Of a stretch of DNA of 64,000 nt, positions 25,609-32,440 are shown in pieces (positions within the stretch are counted from its first letter, which is position 1; each line of letters begins with the position of its first letter). Both the position numbers and the translations under genes were made by a program. Source of the stretch: Sipunculus nudus (lineage: Eukaryota; Annelida; Sipuncula; Golfingiida; Sipunculidae); contig CM049318.1 of assembly GCA_026874595.1 (NCBI GenBank), positions 16,914,241-16,978,240 of the forward strand. Direction: 5' to 3'. The notes beneath the pieces were generated by a model. That model saw nothing but the letters and a program-made list of their open reading frames with translations, did not search any database and was not told the DNA's origin.

Positions 25609-28600
25609 CAACATGACTGAAAGTCAGCTGTGCTAAAATACAGACGCTGCTACCAGCCTTGTAGAACTGACAATGGTAGTCATCATCAGTTAACATTTCG
25701 GTTGAAGGCTACTAGATAAAACCACAGGTAGAAACTTAAACGATTGATGCAATTTGACAAAAAAGGGAAATGTGTGGAAAATAAAGAAAATACAGATGCA
25801 GCATTTTGAGTAACATATTTTATGATCAATAAACACCCCAGGTTTCGGGACACCAGATGGACCCAGAGTTAAGAAACAAGCAGTATGGATGTAACTTGGC
25901 AGGCTAATAAATGGGGGACAATTGCGTAAAGAAACTGCCTCCAAAAAGTCTCCAGGCATTAAAACAGGCATAAAACAGATCAACTGAGAAACTGATACAA
26001 CTGCTGTAATTTTACATTCCCCAAAATAGAGAAAATAAGGTGAAATAGATATAATACAAATGGCACCACGATGAAAATATTAAAAAAAAAATAAACCAGG
26101 ATTTAGGAAACTTAATTAAACTCGGCCTGACAAACCATTGGTGCAATTTGGCAGTCCCAAAAATTGAGAAAAATTTGTCAAAAACAGACAAAAAAAGGAC
26201 AGGTGGCACGACCATTCCCCAGGTACTGATAAACCAGTCATGATCAAATATATTGGCTTTCAGGTCACTAGATGAAACCTCAGCAGAAAAATGAGTCCAT
26301 TGTTTTCATTTGACAGTCCGAAAAAAGGAGAAAATGCTTAAATGCGTAGGGAAATACAGGTGGTGCCACCAGTCTATAGCATATGATGAAACTGTCCATG
26401 GTGAATAAGCAAAATCAGAATCATGTCAAACCAAGCACTAATTTATAAGATACCAGAGCTTAAGTATCGATGGGTTATTAATTCTTGGCTGCACGAACAA
26501 GCCCGTAACTCTGGGAATAATGGTGGCATTGACCTTGTGCCAGGATTCTAAGGAGAACTAGATGATAGACGGACGAAGGAACACACGGCCGACGGAAAAA
26601 ATGTGATCAAAATAGCTCACCATGACTGGGGGAAATTTTTTTCACGCTGCTGCAGCTGATTTTTATGGGGGATGAGCACTAAGACGAGCACATGCGTATG
26701 ACAAGCAATTTTTTTGCAACAACACCTGGGAAGAGGTATTCTTTCTTTTGGTGTAATATGATAATAATACTTAACAGCCAACCCATTGCCCGGAATGTGT
26801 CATTAAAATTCGCATTTTCCAGTACTTTGTAAAGGGGCGTATACGATATCTTATGTCAATTAACTTAAGATAAGCTCTTGAACTTTTTTTTATTATGCCA
26901 AAAACGCCTCGGCACACAGACTACTCTTTCTGTTTATATTTACTTTTTATGTTGGAGGTAACCACCTCCATTTTATTAATGCTAGCTTAACTAAGTATAT
27001 ATACATCTGAAAATTCAATTCCGGTTTCGATATCGTGACAGGGCCACGAGATATTTTAACCAGGCCCGGCGGCTTCTGCACCTGCGGGACCTGGGTATGT
27101 GATCGTCTCGCTACCTAGGATATGCCACCTAGGAACCCCCGAAAGGCGAAATGCGATTAGGGCGTTGGGCACGGCCTTCCATGCTGGCTTCGAGAAATCT
27201 GTTAAAAAGGAATTAGGCCTAAAGAAAGGTATGGTTCTCAGGAACCTTTTTTTTCAGAAATCAGTGGGGGCGGGCAATATCTTAAATTCACCTGTTTGGT
27301 TTGTTTTGAAAAACATGTTATATGCTTTGGGAAAAGCATGAAAATAACAGATTTGTTTTGCTAAACAGGTAAAAGCACTTCATAACTCAATTGTTATAAA
27401 AAATTGTCTTATTTTATCTTCTTGAAAGCTGAAAGTCAAAATTGAAATTTTTGATGCGGGGGTTAAATTTGATGCGGGCGGTGCCTAAGAACTATACCTA
27501 TTATTTTTGGGCCTTACCTAAGGCCTATAGTTCATTAATATGTACAAGGAGTATGTCAGGGCGGGTAGTCGAATAGCTTGCTTTAAAATATATTGAAAAT
27601 AAGATAATAAACTAGTTGTCAGTACAATCATGGTTCCTCTTAAGAAATCAAGATACAGAGTTGAATGAACCGATGTACGGTGTTATTATTTAATTATCGC
27701 GGTCAAACTCTGTCTTGGACTTTACATAGTATTAGTATGCACCACTGTTGACATCCCGCCGTGACTCGAAATTAGCAGGGAGCACGTGTGGCAAAGATGG
27801 ATGTGTCTTTACATTATGTTTTATCAAAACTTGTAAGATTATTGTTTTTTTGCTTACAACGAATATTTTGTGTAAGATCCAGCGTTAATAAGTCGTCCAT
27901 TTGAGCGTTTAATGGCCTAATATTGCCAGTGTTACCGGTTATAATGATCAAATTTTACAACCCGTTAAAAGCGATTGCTGGATCTTTTTTTGCTTGTCAA
28001 TTTCAATGCGCGTGCTGGTTGGAATTGAGGTGGCTTCGCAGCTGTCATACTTCCATAAGGAAGGCCTATATTACGACGAAAACACAGCTGCATGTTTTAA
28101 AGGGACATAATCAGGACACTTTTATGCCTATTCTTTCACACTATAAGTTCAGTTTAAGTTTAATCAAAAGTTTCCCAACAAAACCACCCCAACACACATT
28201 CTCATTACCAAGTATATGGCTGTTTAACACCTTGTTATAGGTCTGCGAGTTGGTAAACACGGTCCACCTGTGTCTATGCTGTGTTTATGTTGACACCTTT
28301 GATCGCGACCGGTCCACTGTTTTTACACTCCTATACAGGAGTAAGCAAACGCTTTCAGGGCAATATTTTGGCAGCTACAAATTTATTGTAAAGGGATGAA
28401 TCTATTTTTCGTATTAATTTAACATGCTTTATAGGTGATTGGGCCCCTTTAATTTTTCAAGTATTCTCGTGATTATCATAGGATTGTAATCTAATCTCGT
28501 AGAAACTTGTATAACTGTACAGTATTGTGTCTCAAGACCTCTTCAAGACTGCCCGAGACCTGTCTTTTGTGACCACAGCAATCGATTATATATCAAGACT

Positions 28601-31525
28601 GTTCTCAAGACAGTCTTAGATATTAAAACCCGATTTAACTCAAGACTCGGTCTTCCATACCGATATTGAGCTCAAGGCTGTCTTGATGTATGCTGAAACC
28701 AATCCCAAGCCCTAAATAATGAATGATGCAATATTCACTTGCTGTAACAAAGATACATGTTTTTGAAGCTAAGGCTTTTGAAGTTTCACCTTCTATCTAT
28801 TTCAGAAAAGGAAGCTGAAACCCTATATCTCAACCTAGTGTTGAACAGTGTTGAATTCATGCATTTAATGTACATTTGATGAGGAAAATAAATAATATAG
28901 TATGTTTTAATTCTTTATCACTAGTCGTTTCCCTGACAATTATATATAGATTCTGATATATTTTCTTAAATAACCACCAAGAGTGTCAGGGACAGATGCA
29001 GGATTTAGGAAAAGGAGAGGTTCAACCCAGGAGGACTAATGACTGATCCTTTAAATTCCCCTGGTCCGGAAAAGGGGAGTTCAATCCGGAACAAATAGTC
29101 TGAAACCTTAAAAATAGGTTGCAGCGGCTGAACGGATGAACTTCTTAATTTGAATAAGGTCACACGTAATAAAAATGGCGAAATTCCACAGGGTCTCTTA
29201 CAGGTAATATTTTTTTCTCAAAAAGACAAACACACACATTGACAGCATCATTTAAGTTTACTTACAGTTTAAGATGAGCAATATAGGACACGGTAACTAA
29301 ACTCTGTTCCACTACCATTGTCTGATTGATTTTCTCGAATAATGTTAATGGCTAAACATTCTTGCATTATCGGCAGAAAAAAGAAATGTGTAATTTGTTT
29401 GTATCGTACCTGCTTATGATTTCAATATTATTCACTTTGTAGCCTGGTTGAAGTGTTTATAATTTTTCCTTGATTCATGTTGTCCCTAGCAATTGACTTC
29501 TTTTTGTCGTCTAAAGATTTTATCATGACGTATGTATGACGTAACTGAGGAGCGTGTGCACAAGACGAGCGCACGTGTCACTGTTAAATGGTTGGGCAGC
29601 TGTTGGTCATTGGTCGACCAGGTGCCTCTTTTACACGTCACGGTCATTATGAAGTCATCACCGATCACTGCCAAGTTCATTTCATGCATATTTTGGACAG
29701 AAGTTAAGAGTGGACTTAAAGGTATTTGATATCAAAATACTAGCTTTTATAAAAAATTCTCTCGTCTGAATTGTTCAATAAAAAATATTAATATTAATGA
29801 TCAGGAATTGCTCAGTACTTTTCTTTTGAAAAATATATAATTAAAGTAAACAATCAAGGTAACACCCCATCATCTGTGTTTCTGAAGAGTTCGAACAATA
29901 GCCAAATACATAAATACGAAAAAAATAAGAAAAAAATAAGAAAACTAAAAGCCCTCTTTAAGGGTACGGTGTGGTTCCAGGGGCGGATCCAGGTTTTTGG
30001 AAAAGGAGGAGTTCTACTAGGAAGAAATATGATAAAACTATGATACTTTCATCAGCTTCGGGAAGGGGTTTGGGTGGCAGGCATAAAGATATGGTTTGAA
30101 ACCATTTATATCAAAGGTTTATATGGCTGTAAAAGGGTAGGTCATGATACCCTCCCCTCTCTTGGGCCATTTCTGGGTGCCCCATGGGATATTTTGTACA
30201 TATATTAAAGAACTGGTAATGGGTAATCTATTTTGCCAAGGTTAAGACAAAGGTTAAGTCTTGCATTGCATCTGTCAAAGACAAGCAAGGCGCTAATTAA
30301 AAGTAGGCCACACACAGAGCGGACGAAACGAGACCGGATCTGATCGGACCGGACTTGTCCGGTCCGCTTTGTTTACGGGACTAAGCGAATCGGACTGCTG
30401 GTCCGGGACTGCTTCAGACCCATTCCTAAGAGATCTTGGCCATATCAATTTTATTTATTTATTTTTTGTAATTATTTAAGGACTGGTCCTGAGCAGTTCG
30501 ATCCGGTCCGTTTGAGTCCGCTCAGTCTGCGGGGGTTACAGGATTAGAGAGGATCGGTTTTTTCTTATTGACCAATGAGAGCAGCTCTATAACTCATAGA
30601 AGGGTAAATTTGAAAATGATTAATTGAGAGAAAGGAAATTATATGATTTACACTTGGAGGTTGGGATTTTCTTTAGCTATATATAGAAATATTTGCTCAC
30701 TATATCTCCTATCATTGCAATCCAATATAAAAATAACAAGAAAAGATATGATAAAGCCAACCATCTTTTCAATATTTAAATATGATCAATCGCGTGGTAT
30801 TGTTTATAAATATATGTATTTTTTCATAACTCTGAAGAAAAACAACACTGTTAATTCACAACAGACCGTTTCACGGGATGCGACCCGATCATCAGGTGAA
30901 TGTGGTTAGAATGAAGCTAACGTCGTGGTTAGCTGTATTTTTTCATATACAGAAAACTTTACCAAGAGTAATGTGATATAAAAACAACACATTTTTATTG
31001 GCTTGCGGAAAGCATGGTGTAGTACAGGGTAAACGAATCCAGTCCTGTCCGGTACGCTCTGTGTGCGACACCTCCGGACCGGACCAGGAAATATTGTGGC
31101 GGACTGTACAGGATTCTCAGTCCTGTCTCGTCTCGTCCGCTCTGTGTGCTACCTGCTATAATTTATGTAATTAAAACTAACGGAAGAAGTTAGCGCACAT
31201 ACCAATACTAAAGATAGAATCACTAGCAGAAAAGCACTATGTAGAAAATACAAATATTTTATAAATTTTACAATATTTCTCCTGAAACGTCATTTTCTTG
31301 ATATACTGTCCATACCAATTCCTTTTTATTAGCATGTTTACTTCACTTGATTATTTAAAAGTGCAAGCTTGAATTATCACCTACCTCAGCATTTACTTGG
31401 ATTATAGTTGCGCTCTGCATGTCCTGAACGCCCCAGTACTTGTAAATGTAACGGACCCCCGGGGCAAACCGAACGATGCCCTGTACCCCCACAGACATCA
31501 CCACCAGGAGGAGCCACCAGCGCAT
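824..31525 (-). CDS. Secreted large lipid-transfer protein (LLTP) with C-terminal M23/LECT2-like domain, 25 exons
   Basis: Spliced gene of about 1,147 codons. Exon 1 starts with ATG and a hydrophobic signal peptide (MRWWLLLVVMSVGVQG), followed by FAPGVRYIYKYWG, the first strand of the vitellogenin/apolipophorin/MTP lipid-transfer fold. Residues about 17-510 follow that family: beta barrel (exons 1-8), helical superhelix (exons 9-14; LGNAAS and LLWKKGAIYGIS are typical). Exons 15-16 resemble the following beta-sheet region and carry RTRR (562-565), a furin-type site. Exons 17-21 (about 664-940) are polar and helical. Exons 22-24 encode an M23 peptidase-like domain closest in pattern to LECT2. 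Exon 25 ends in a Lys-rich tail and stop. No von Willebrand D domain is seen, and the protein is short for an apolipophorin. Family knowledge: LLTPs load or carry lipid in secretory cells and haemolymph. Likely a haemolymph lipoprotein with a recognition domain (inference). Every exon join keeps phase. Confidence 0.85.
1405..2260 (+). repeat. Tandem array, about 278-bp unit, three copies
   Basis: Recurring GGCGCCACCTGTCATAAAAT, AAGAAAGCTGTCC and CGGTCAAACGGTTCC-GAGAT blocks near 1408, 1683 and 1961. Units are divided by the palindrome GTGGCGCCAC. Confidence 0.75.
2440..4165 (+). repeat. Tandem array, about 340-bp unit, five copies, with hairpin terminus
   Basis: CCACCAGTCTGCAG recurs near 2455, 2807, 3147, 3487 and 3820, with TCATGATCAATAT, ATGGGTAACAGAGACC and CCTGTTGACAGATAAC in each unit. 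The array ends in a GGACAGAC stretch and a hairpin (AGCTCAG/CTGAGCT around GACT/AGTC) then AAAA at 4132-4165. Lies in the last LLTP intron. Confidence 0.8.
4468..4653 (-). CDS. LLTP gene exon 24 (M23-like HxH)
   Basis: VSAGERIGTVVSSGWCREGH, then IHFSM. G-x-x-I-G-x-V followed by G-H-I-H-F is the third M23 motif, so H1063 and H1065 are kept. Acceptor TACAG close to a (TA)n tract, donor AAA|GTAAGT. Confidence 0.9.
4668..4716. repeat. (TA)n microsatellite in the 134-bp intron between LLTP exons 23 and 24
   Basis: About 24 TA units, ending some 14 nt from the exon 24 acceptor, so it replaces the usual polypyrimidine region. Confidence 0.9.
4788..4922 (-). CDS. LLTP gene exon 23 (M23-like core)
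   Basis: VLAPFQGRVWYSGENQVTL, the classic V-x-A-P-(F)-x-G-x-V ... N-x-V strand pair of M23 domains. The central catalytic His region reads VIVVMENV with no His. Acceptor TACAG, donor ACG|GTCAGT. Confidence 0.85.
5447..5618 (-). CDS. LLTP gene exon 22 (first half of M23/LECT2-like domain)
   Basis: DSCGGSFYP ... YKHTGVGIRVAINKP. The pattern matches LECT2 D-x-C-G-x-G-x-F ... H-x-G-V-D. Here the zinc-binding Asp is Gly (H986 kept, G990 in place of Asp; codon GGC). Acceptor AACAG, donor CCG|GTAACC, phase 0. Confidence 0.9.
5975..6144 (-). CDS. LLTP gene exon 21
   Basis: RQMRMRAMQRILDSLGPTFD ... NIKNAWEVLKN. Helical linker before the M23-like domain. Acceptor AACAG, donor GG|GTAAGT, phase 2. Confidence 0.85.
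7215..7327 (-). CDS. LLTP gene exon 20 (coiled-coil-like)
   Basis: VAELQQELQELKASLNDTMK ... RYTGLEK. Heptad-like L/E/Q pattern. Acceptor GTGCAG, donor AAA|GTATGT, phase 0. Confidence 0.85.
8168..8238 (-). CDS. LLTP gene exon 19
   Basis: RISAAIATVLAVKEQLDQAN ... FKK. Acceptor TTCAAG chosen because the further CAG at 8295 would bring an in-frame TGA. Donor AAG|GTATTG, phase 1. Confidence 0.8.
8721..8863 (-). CDS. LLTP gene exon 18
   Basis: VVVDVVSVMLPWAWDEITSS ... DIGVSATR. Acceptor ACCAG, donor AG|GTACAC, phase 2. Confidence 0.85.
9592..9927 (-). CDS. LLTP gene exon 17 (helical segment)
   Basis: 112 codons from EFNFESVLQFARKFERIV to VHGDVTTLHD, predicted mostly amphipathic helix. Acceptor TTGCAG, donor GAT|GTAAGT, phase 0. 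Confidence 0.9.
10832..10977 (-). CDS. LLTP gene exon 16
   Basis: SPLSSHVKVDVHNKAWMTIH ... EICYKGSIGFDLNILK. Alternating polar/hydrophobic strands of the LLTP beta-sheet region. Acceptor CACAG, donor AAG|GTAAGT, phase 0. Confidence 0.9.
11927..12111 (-). CDS. LLTP gene exon 15 (furin-type site, start of beta sheet)
   Basis: RNTSNVLHARTRRSLDRF, then FDFKIQSPSVDW and LLGASIGVLIKNLLDVKI. RTRR|S is a furin-type consensus. Acceptor ATAG, donor A|GTAAGG, phase 1. Confidence 0.9.
12332..12374. repeat. (GA)n microsatellite at the donor of LLTP exon 14
   Basis: About 21 GA units starting five bases inside the intron, read as (UC)n in the transcript. Confidence 0.95.
12379..12509 (-). CDS. LLTP gene exon 14
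   Basis: AANSLLAIALTDPDYDVKAT ... HEEKGYR. Acceptor TTTTAG, donor CCG|GTAATC, phase 2. A (GA)n repeat starts five bases into the intron, reading UCUCUC in the transcript. Confidence 0.9.
13467..13526. repeat. (TA)n microsatellite inside the foldback element
   Basis: Interrupted TA run with two TG variants. Confidence 0.95.
14118..14228. repeat. (TA)n then (TTA)n compound microsatellite
   Basis: TA run followed by TTA/ATT units, inside the foldback element and 50 bp from a 16-G tract at 14055. Confidence 0.95.
14848..15690. repeat. Minisatellite, about 31-bp unit, overlapping the 3' end of LLTP exon 13
   Basis: About 27 units, plus-strand core TGTATCTACATTGTATCTC then ACCTGTCCCGTGT. On the minus strand each unit reads AACACGGGACAG|GTGAGAT, i.e. 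the exon 13 end and its 5' splice site. Contains a duplicated block of about 120 bp (15252-15373 and 15374-15494). Confidence 0.9.
15671..15882 (-). CDS. LLTP gene exon 13
   Basis: DPIKHRAKRDTYRDEAF, then YLYSLGNAAS and LLWKKGAIYGIS, ending SRYNTEQ. L-G-N-A is a hallmark of LLTP helical repeats. Acceptor TTCAG; donor CAG|GTGAGA at 15670, phase 0. The last 20 or so bases are the first copy of the minisatellite that fills the adjoining intron. Confidence 0.9.
15883..17601. other. LLTP intron 12: no gene seen
   Basis: Contains (AAT)n at 15967-15999; otherwise unique AT-rich sequence with repeated mentions of GGGGTCATTTATG-like segments (16033, 16201, 17341) and no coding signal. Confidence 0.5.
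17602..17736 (-). CDS. LLTP gene exon 12
   Basis: DPRNAQLVNERTILILGALV ... RRLEDKLSVH. The hydrophobic LILGALV helix is typical of the superhelix. Acceptor TTTCAG, donor G|GTCCG, phase 1. Confidence 0.85.
18369..18423 (-). CDS. LLTP gene exon 11
   Basis: ELLDVMENRTFSRPFIYS. Acceptor CCTCAG, donor CAG|GTAGGT, phase 1. Continues the superhelix; one N-x-T sequon (NRT). Confidence 0.85.
18926..19197 (-). CDS. LLTP gene exon 10 (alpha-helical superhelix)
   Basis: 90 codons, e.g. LLRLLKRFLHYEPSDLRKRY and VVTEEIMKKDSPDPEIVTRV. Amphipathic helical repeats typical of the vitellogenin-N superhelix. Acceptor TTTCAG, donor AAG|GTCGG. Confidence 0.9.
19198..20261. other. LLTP intron 9: no feature recognised
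   Basis: AT-rich; a GGTGGATATGGGG-like G-rich patch at 19870-19920. No ORF or RNA gene supported. Confidence 0.5.
20262..20349 (-). CDS. LLTP gene exon 9
   Basis: IPDPDIPLHLLAERINGNVT ... IANAIAKG. Acceptor TTGCAG, donor G|GTTAG, phase 1. Start of the helical superhelix. Confidence 0.85.
20793..20917 (-). CDS. LLTP gene exon 8
   Basis: EMPSMQSSASVRLELKRSKH ... PECSRENMVDSTLRVEK. Acceptor TTCAG, donor AAG|GTAATA, phase 0. End of the N-terminal barrel. Confidence 0.85.
21224..21294 (-). CDS. LLTP gene exon 7
   Basis: FVARDGMGTPTSEEKAYAQN, ends KF plus one base. Acceptor AACAG, donor TTCG|GTGAAT. Two other frames are open; this one is chosen because it alone fits the phases of exons 6 and 8. 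Confidence 0.7.
21716..21736. repeat. Poly-C tract
   Basis: About 20 consecutive C in the intron between LLTP exons 6 and 7. Confidence 0.95.
21890..22245. repeat. Degenerate minisatellite, GTGACCTTGCTGTC unit
   Basis: About 15 diverged units of 20-22 bp around CACTGTGACCTTGCTGTCTAA-like sequence, in the intron between LLTP exons 6 and 7. Confidence 0.7.
22284..22369 (-). CDS. LLTP gene exon 6
   Basis: VTYYSVARQIPWKILQKSHF and onwards. Acceptor TTCTAG, donor GGG|GTAAGTG, ends in phase 2. Matches the x-T-Y-x-V ... K-(S/T) pattern of the LLTP barrel. Confidence 0.7.
22730..22749 (-). CDS. LLTP gene exon 5, proposed 20-nt microexon
   Basis: Exon 4 ends in phase 1 and exon 6 begins in phase 0, so an exon of length 3n+2 is required here. 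This one (TTTAG acceptor, AAG|GTATAC donor) encodes VHAVCLK, placing a Cys before VTYYSV as expected for the family C-x-T-x-Y step. The alternative is a 56-nt exon at 22856-22911, which would leave a 58-bp intron. Confidence 0.4.
22970..23157 (-). CDS. LLTP gene exon 4
   Basis: FHFEMSDSGEVTRVQYNNDS then WEYKINETGRD. The E-T-x-x-(D/G) step before the conserved strand is typical of LLTP N-terminal domains. Acceptor CAG, donor G|GTAAATG, phase 1. Confidence 0.85.
23509..23548 (-). CDS. LLTP gene exon 3 (40 nt)
   Basis: Encodes YQPTTPHLNFSN plus split codons; the last codon joins exon 4 to give Cys (NFSNC). Acceptor TTTCAG, donor GTAATG. Confidence 0.8.
24043..24078. repeat. (TTA)n microsatellite
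   Basis: About 12 units, ending about 30 bp from the LLTP exon 2 donor side. Confidence 0.95.
24109..24202 (-). CDS. LLTP gene exon 2
   Basis: Begins VAITMKTQMRNSQTCRLEVL. Acceptor TTTAAG, donor G|GTGTGT, ends in phase 1. Continues the N-terminal beta barrel. Confidence 0.8.
24810..24987. mobile_element. TA-flanked MITE with CAGTGAAACCTCA terminal inverted repeats
   Basis: Ends are CAGTGAAACCTCA and its complement TGAGGTTTCACTG, both flanked by TA. About 178 bp. The TIR and TA duplication are typical of pogo/Tigger-like Tc1-mariner MITEs. Confidence 0.8.
25350..25640 (+). repeat. Remnant of the hairpin-ended repeat with a (TA)n expansion in its terminus
   Basis: ACGGCCGGTCGACG then CCATCGCTATA, a run of TA (25543-25604), and TTCAACATGACTGAAAGTCAG ... 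GCTAAAA. Matches the end of the array at 4165 apart from the TA insertion. Confidence 0.65.
25640..26640 (+). repeat. Old, diverged 340-bp family repeats
   Basis: ACAGGTGGTGCCACCAGTCT at 26346, ACAGGTGGCACGACCATTCC near 26200, and a final GACGGACGAAGG ... ATAGCTCACCATGACTG at 26560-26630 identify about three decayed units. Confidence 0.6.
27060..27200. repeat. Dispersed repeat, GAACCCCCGAAAGG type
   Basis: Shares GGAACCCC(C)GAAAGG and CACGGCCTTCC with 48245-48330. Confidence 0.5.
28498..28700. repeat. CAAGAC-rich repetitive patch
   Basis: Seven or so copies of TCAAGAC or its complement within 200 bp, including the near palindrome GACTGTTCTCAAGACAGTC. Confidence 0.45.
30302..31155. mobile_element. 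Non-autonomous DNA transposon with CACACAGAGCGGACGA TIRs
   Basis: Left end GTAGGCCACACACAGAGCGG then ACGAAACGAGAC; right end is the complement of GTAGCACACAGAGCGGACGA then GACGAGAC. Subterminal repeats of CCGGTCCG type. No transposase ORF. TAATTAAAA flanks both sides and may be the target duplication. Confidence 0.65.
31385..31525 (-). CDS. LLTP gene exon 1 (signal peptide, first LLTP strand)
   Basis: Codons 1-47. Start ATG at 31525, signal peptide, then FAPGVRYIYKYWG. Donor G|GTAGGTG after GCTGAG, phase 0. Followed by a 7.2-kb intron. Confidence 0.85.
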
Positions 31526-31637
31526 GGTGGCTGGTCGTTGTCTGTCAGTTCGTATACTCTGATCAGATCGCTGGCAGTTTCTAATCTGCCAGGATCAGTT
31601 ACGCTGTATCACTGACGATAACTGTAGTGCACCTGGG

Positions 31638-31643
31638 TTTATA
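31638..31643 (-). promoter_or_regulatory. Candidate TATA box of the LLTP gene
   Basis: TATAAA read on the minus strand, about 113 nt upstream of the ATG at 31525. A start site about 30 nt downstream (near 31610) would give a 5' UTR of roughly 85 nt. Seen in sequence; function inferred from position. Confidence 0.45.
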
Positions 31644-31918
31644 CTGAAGTATGATCGGTAGAAAATGACATTATGATTGACATGTGCATTTGCTTGTCGC
31701 AAAATGTGTACTTTATCCTAAGTGTCTAATTAATCACCGGTTATCTTTGTTTATTAACTTTACCCACTTACTTGGTCCGTCGCCAGCTCGATGCCTGCCA
31801 TACATCACGATCATCATGTATGGGTGAAAAATAGTGGATTTTTTATTTGTGTAAATCATCCGGGTACAAGGCGTGACAACTTTAAATCATTTCTGTCGAA
31901 CACAAAGATCACCTGAAG

Positions 31919-31920
<2 letters not shown>

Positions 31921-31983
<63 letters not shown>
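31921..31983. repeat. (TA)n microsatellite
   Basis: About 31 TA units, upstream of the LLTP promoter. Confidence 0.95.
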
Positions 31984-31987
<4 letters not shown>

Positions 31988-32204
31988 TTATCCGGGTACA
32001 CCGATTAATGATAAGCTTTATTTGAGAATTAAATTACTTGTCTATATTGACTTATCAAAGTTAGCCTGTACAATCTGATGACTTCTATGGCTGTGTCCTA
32101 CGAAATATTGTCTGGACCAAATCTGTCACTGTCATGTTTGGTTAATAATGTTAACGTTATATGAAACGTTTTTTATGGCATATTTTATAATTATCCTATT
32201 TAGG

Positions 32205-32440
32205 AAACCGTGAATGTTTGAGAATGGGGCCTTGGCATTAGGGGATAAAACGCTCGACTCTCTCCACTGAGACCCGAGTTCGATCCCCAGTTGATTAAAA
32301 AGAGTGGCTTGTAGTGAGCATTCCAAGGCCGGTGGTGTATCCCTTGGACCTCCGGTTTTCTCAACCCCCAAAGATTACCGCACTACCGAGAGTGTCTTGT
32401 ATAATTTACTATAACTAGTTGTACAATCCATTTAAAATTA
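32205..32440 (+). mobile_element. tRNA-derived SINE
   Basis: A-box-like TGGCATTAGGGG at 32231 and B-box GAGTTCGATCCCC about 45 bp on, the pol III promoter spacing of a tRNA head, followed by TCCGGTTTTCTCAACCCCCA as seen in tRNA-SINE bodies. No cloverleaf, so not a functional tRNA. Confidence 0.6.

Larger units (their letters stand above)
24203..31384. other. LLTP intron 1, 7.2 kb, repeat-rich
   Basis: Longest intron. Holds a TA-flanked MITE, two remnants of the hairpin repeat family, the dispersed GAACCCC-GAAAGG repeat, a CAAGAC-rich patch and a TIR element, each listed separately. No coding exon fits. Confidence 0.7.

Noticed and set aside
27923-28240. 105-codon ORF on the plus strand
   Set aside because: Antisense within intron 1, low-complexity composition, no domain.
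29532-29729. Opposing 65-67-codon ORFs in LLTP intron 1
   Set aside because: No homology pattern, no splice link, chance open frames.
32205-32300. Possible tRNA gene
   Set aside because: A and B boxes are present but no cloverleaf or anticodon arm; fits a SINE head.
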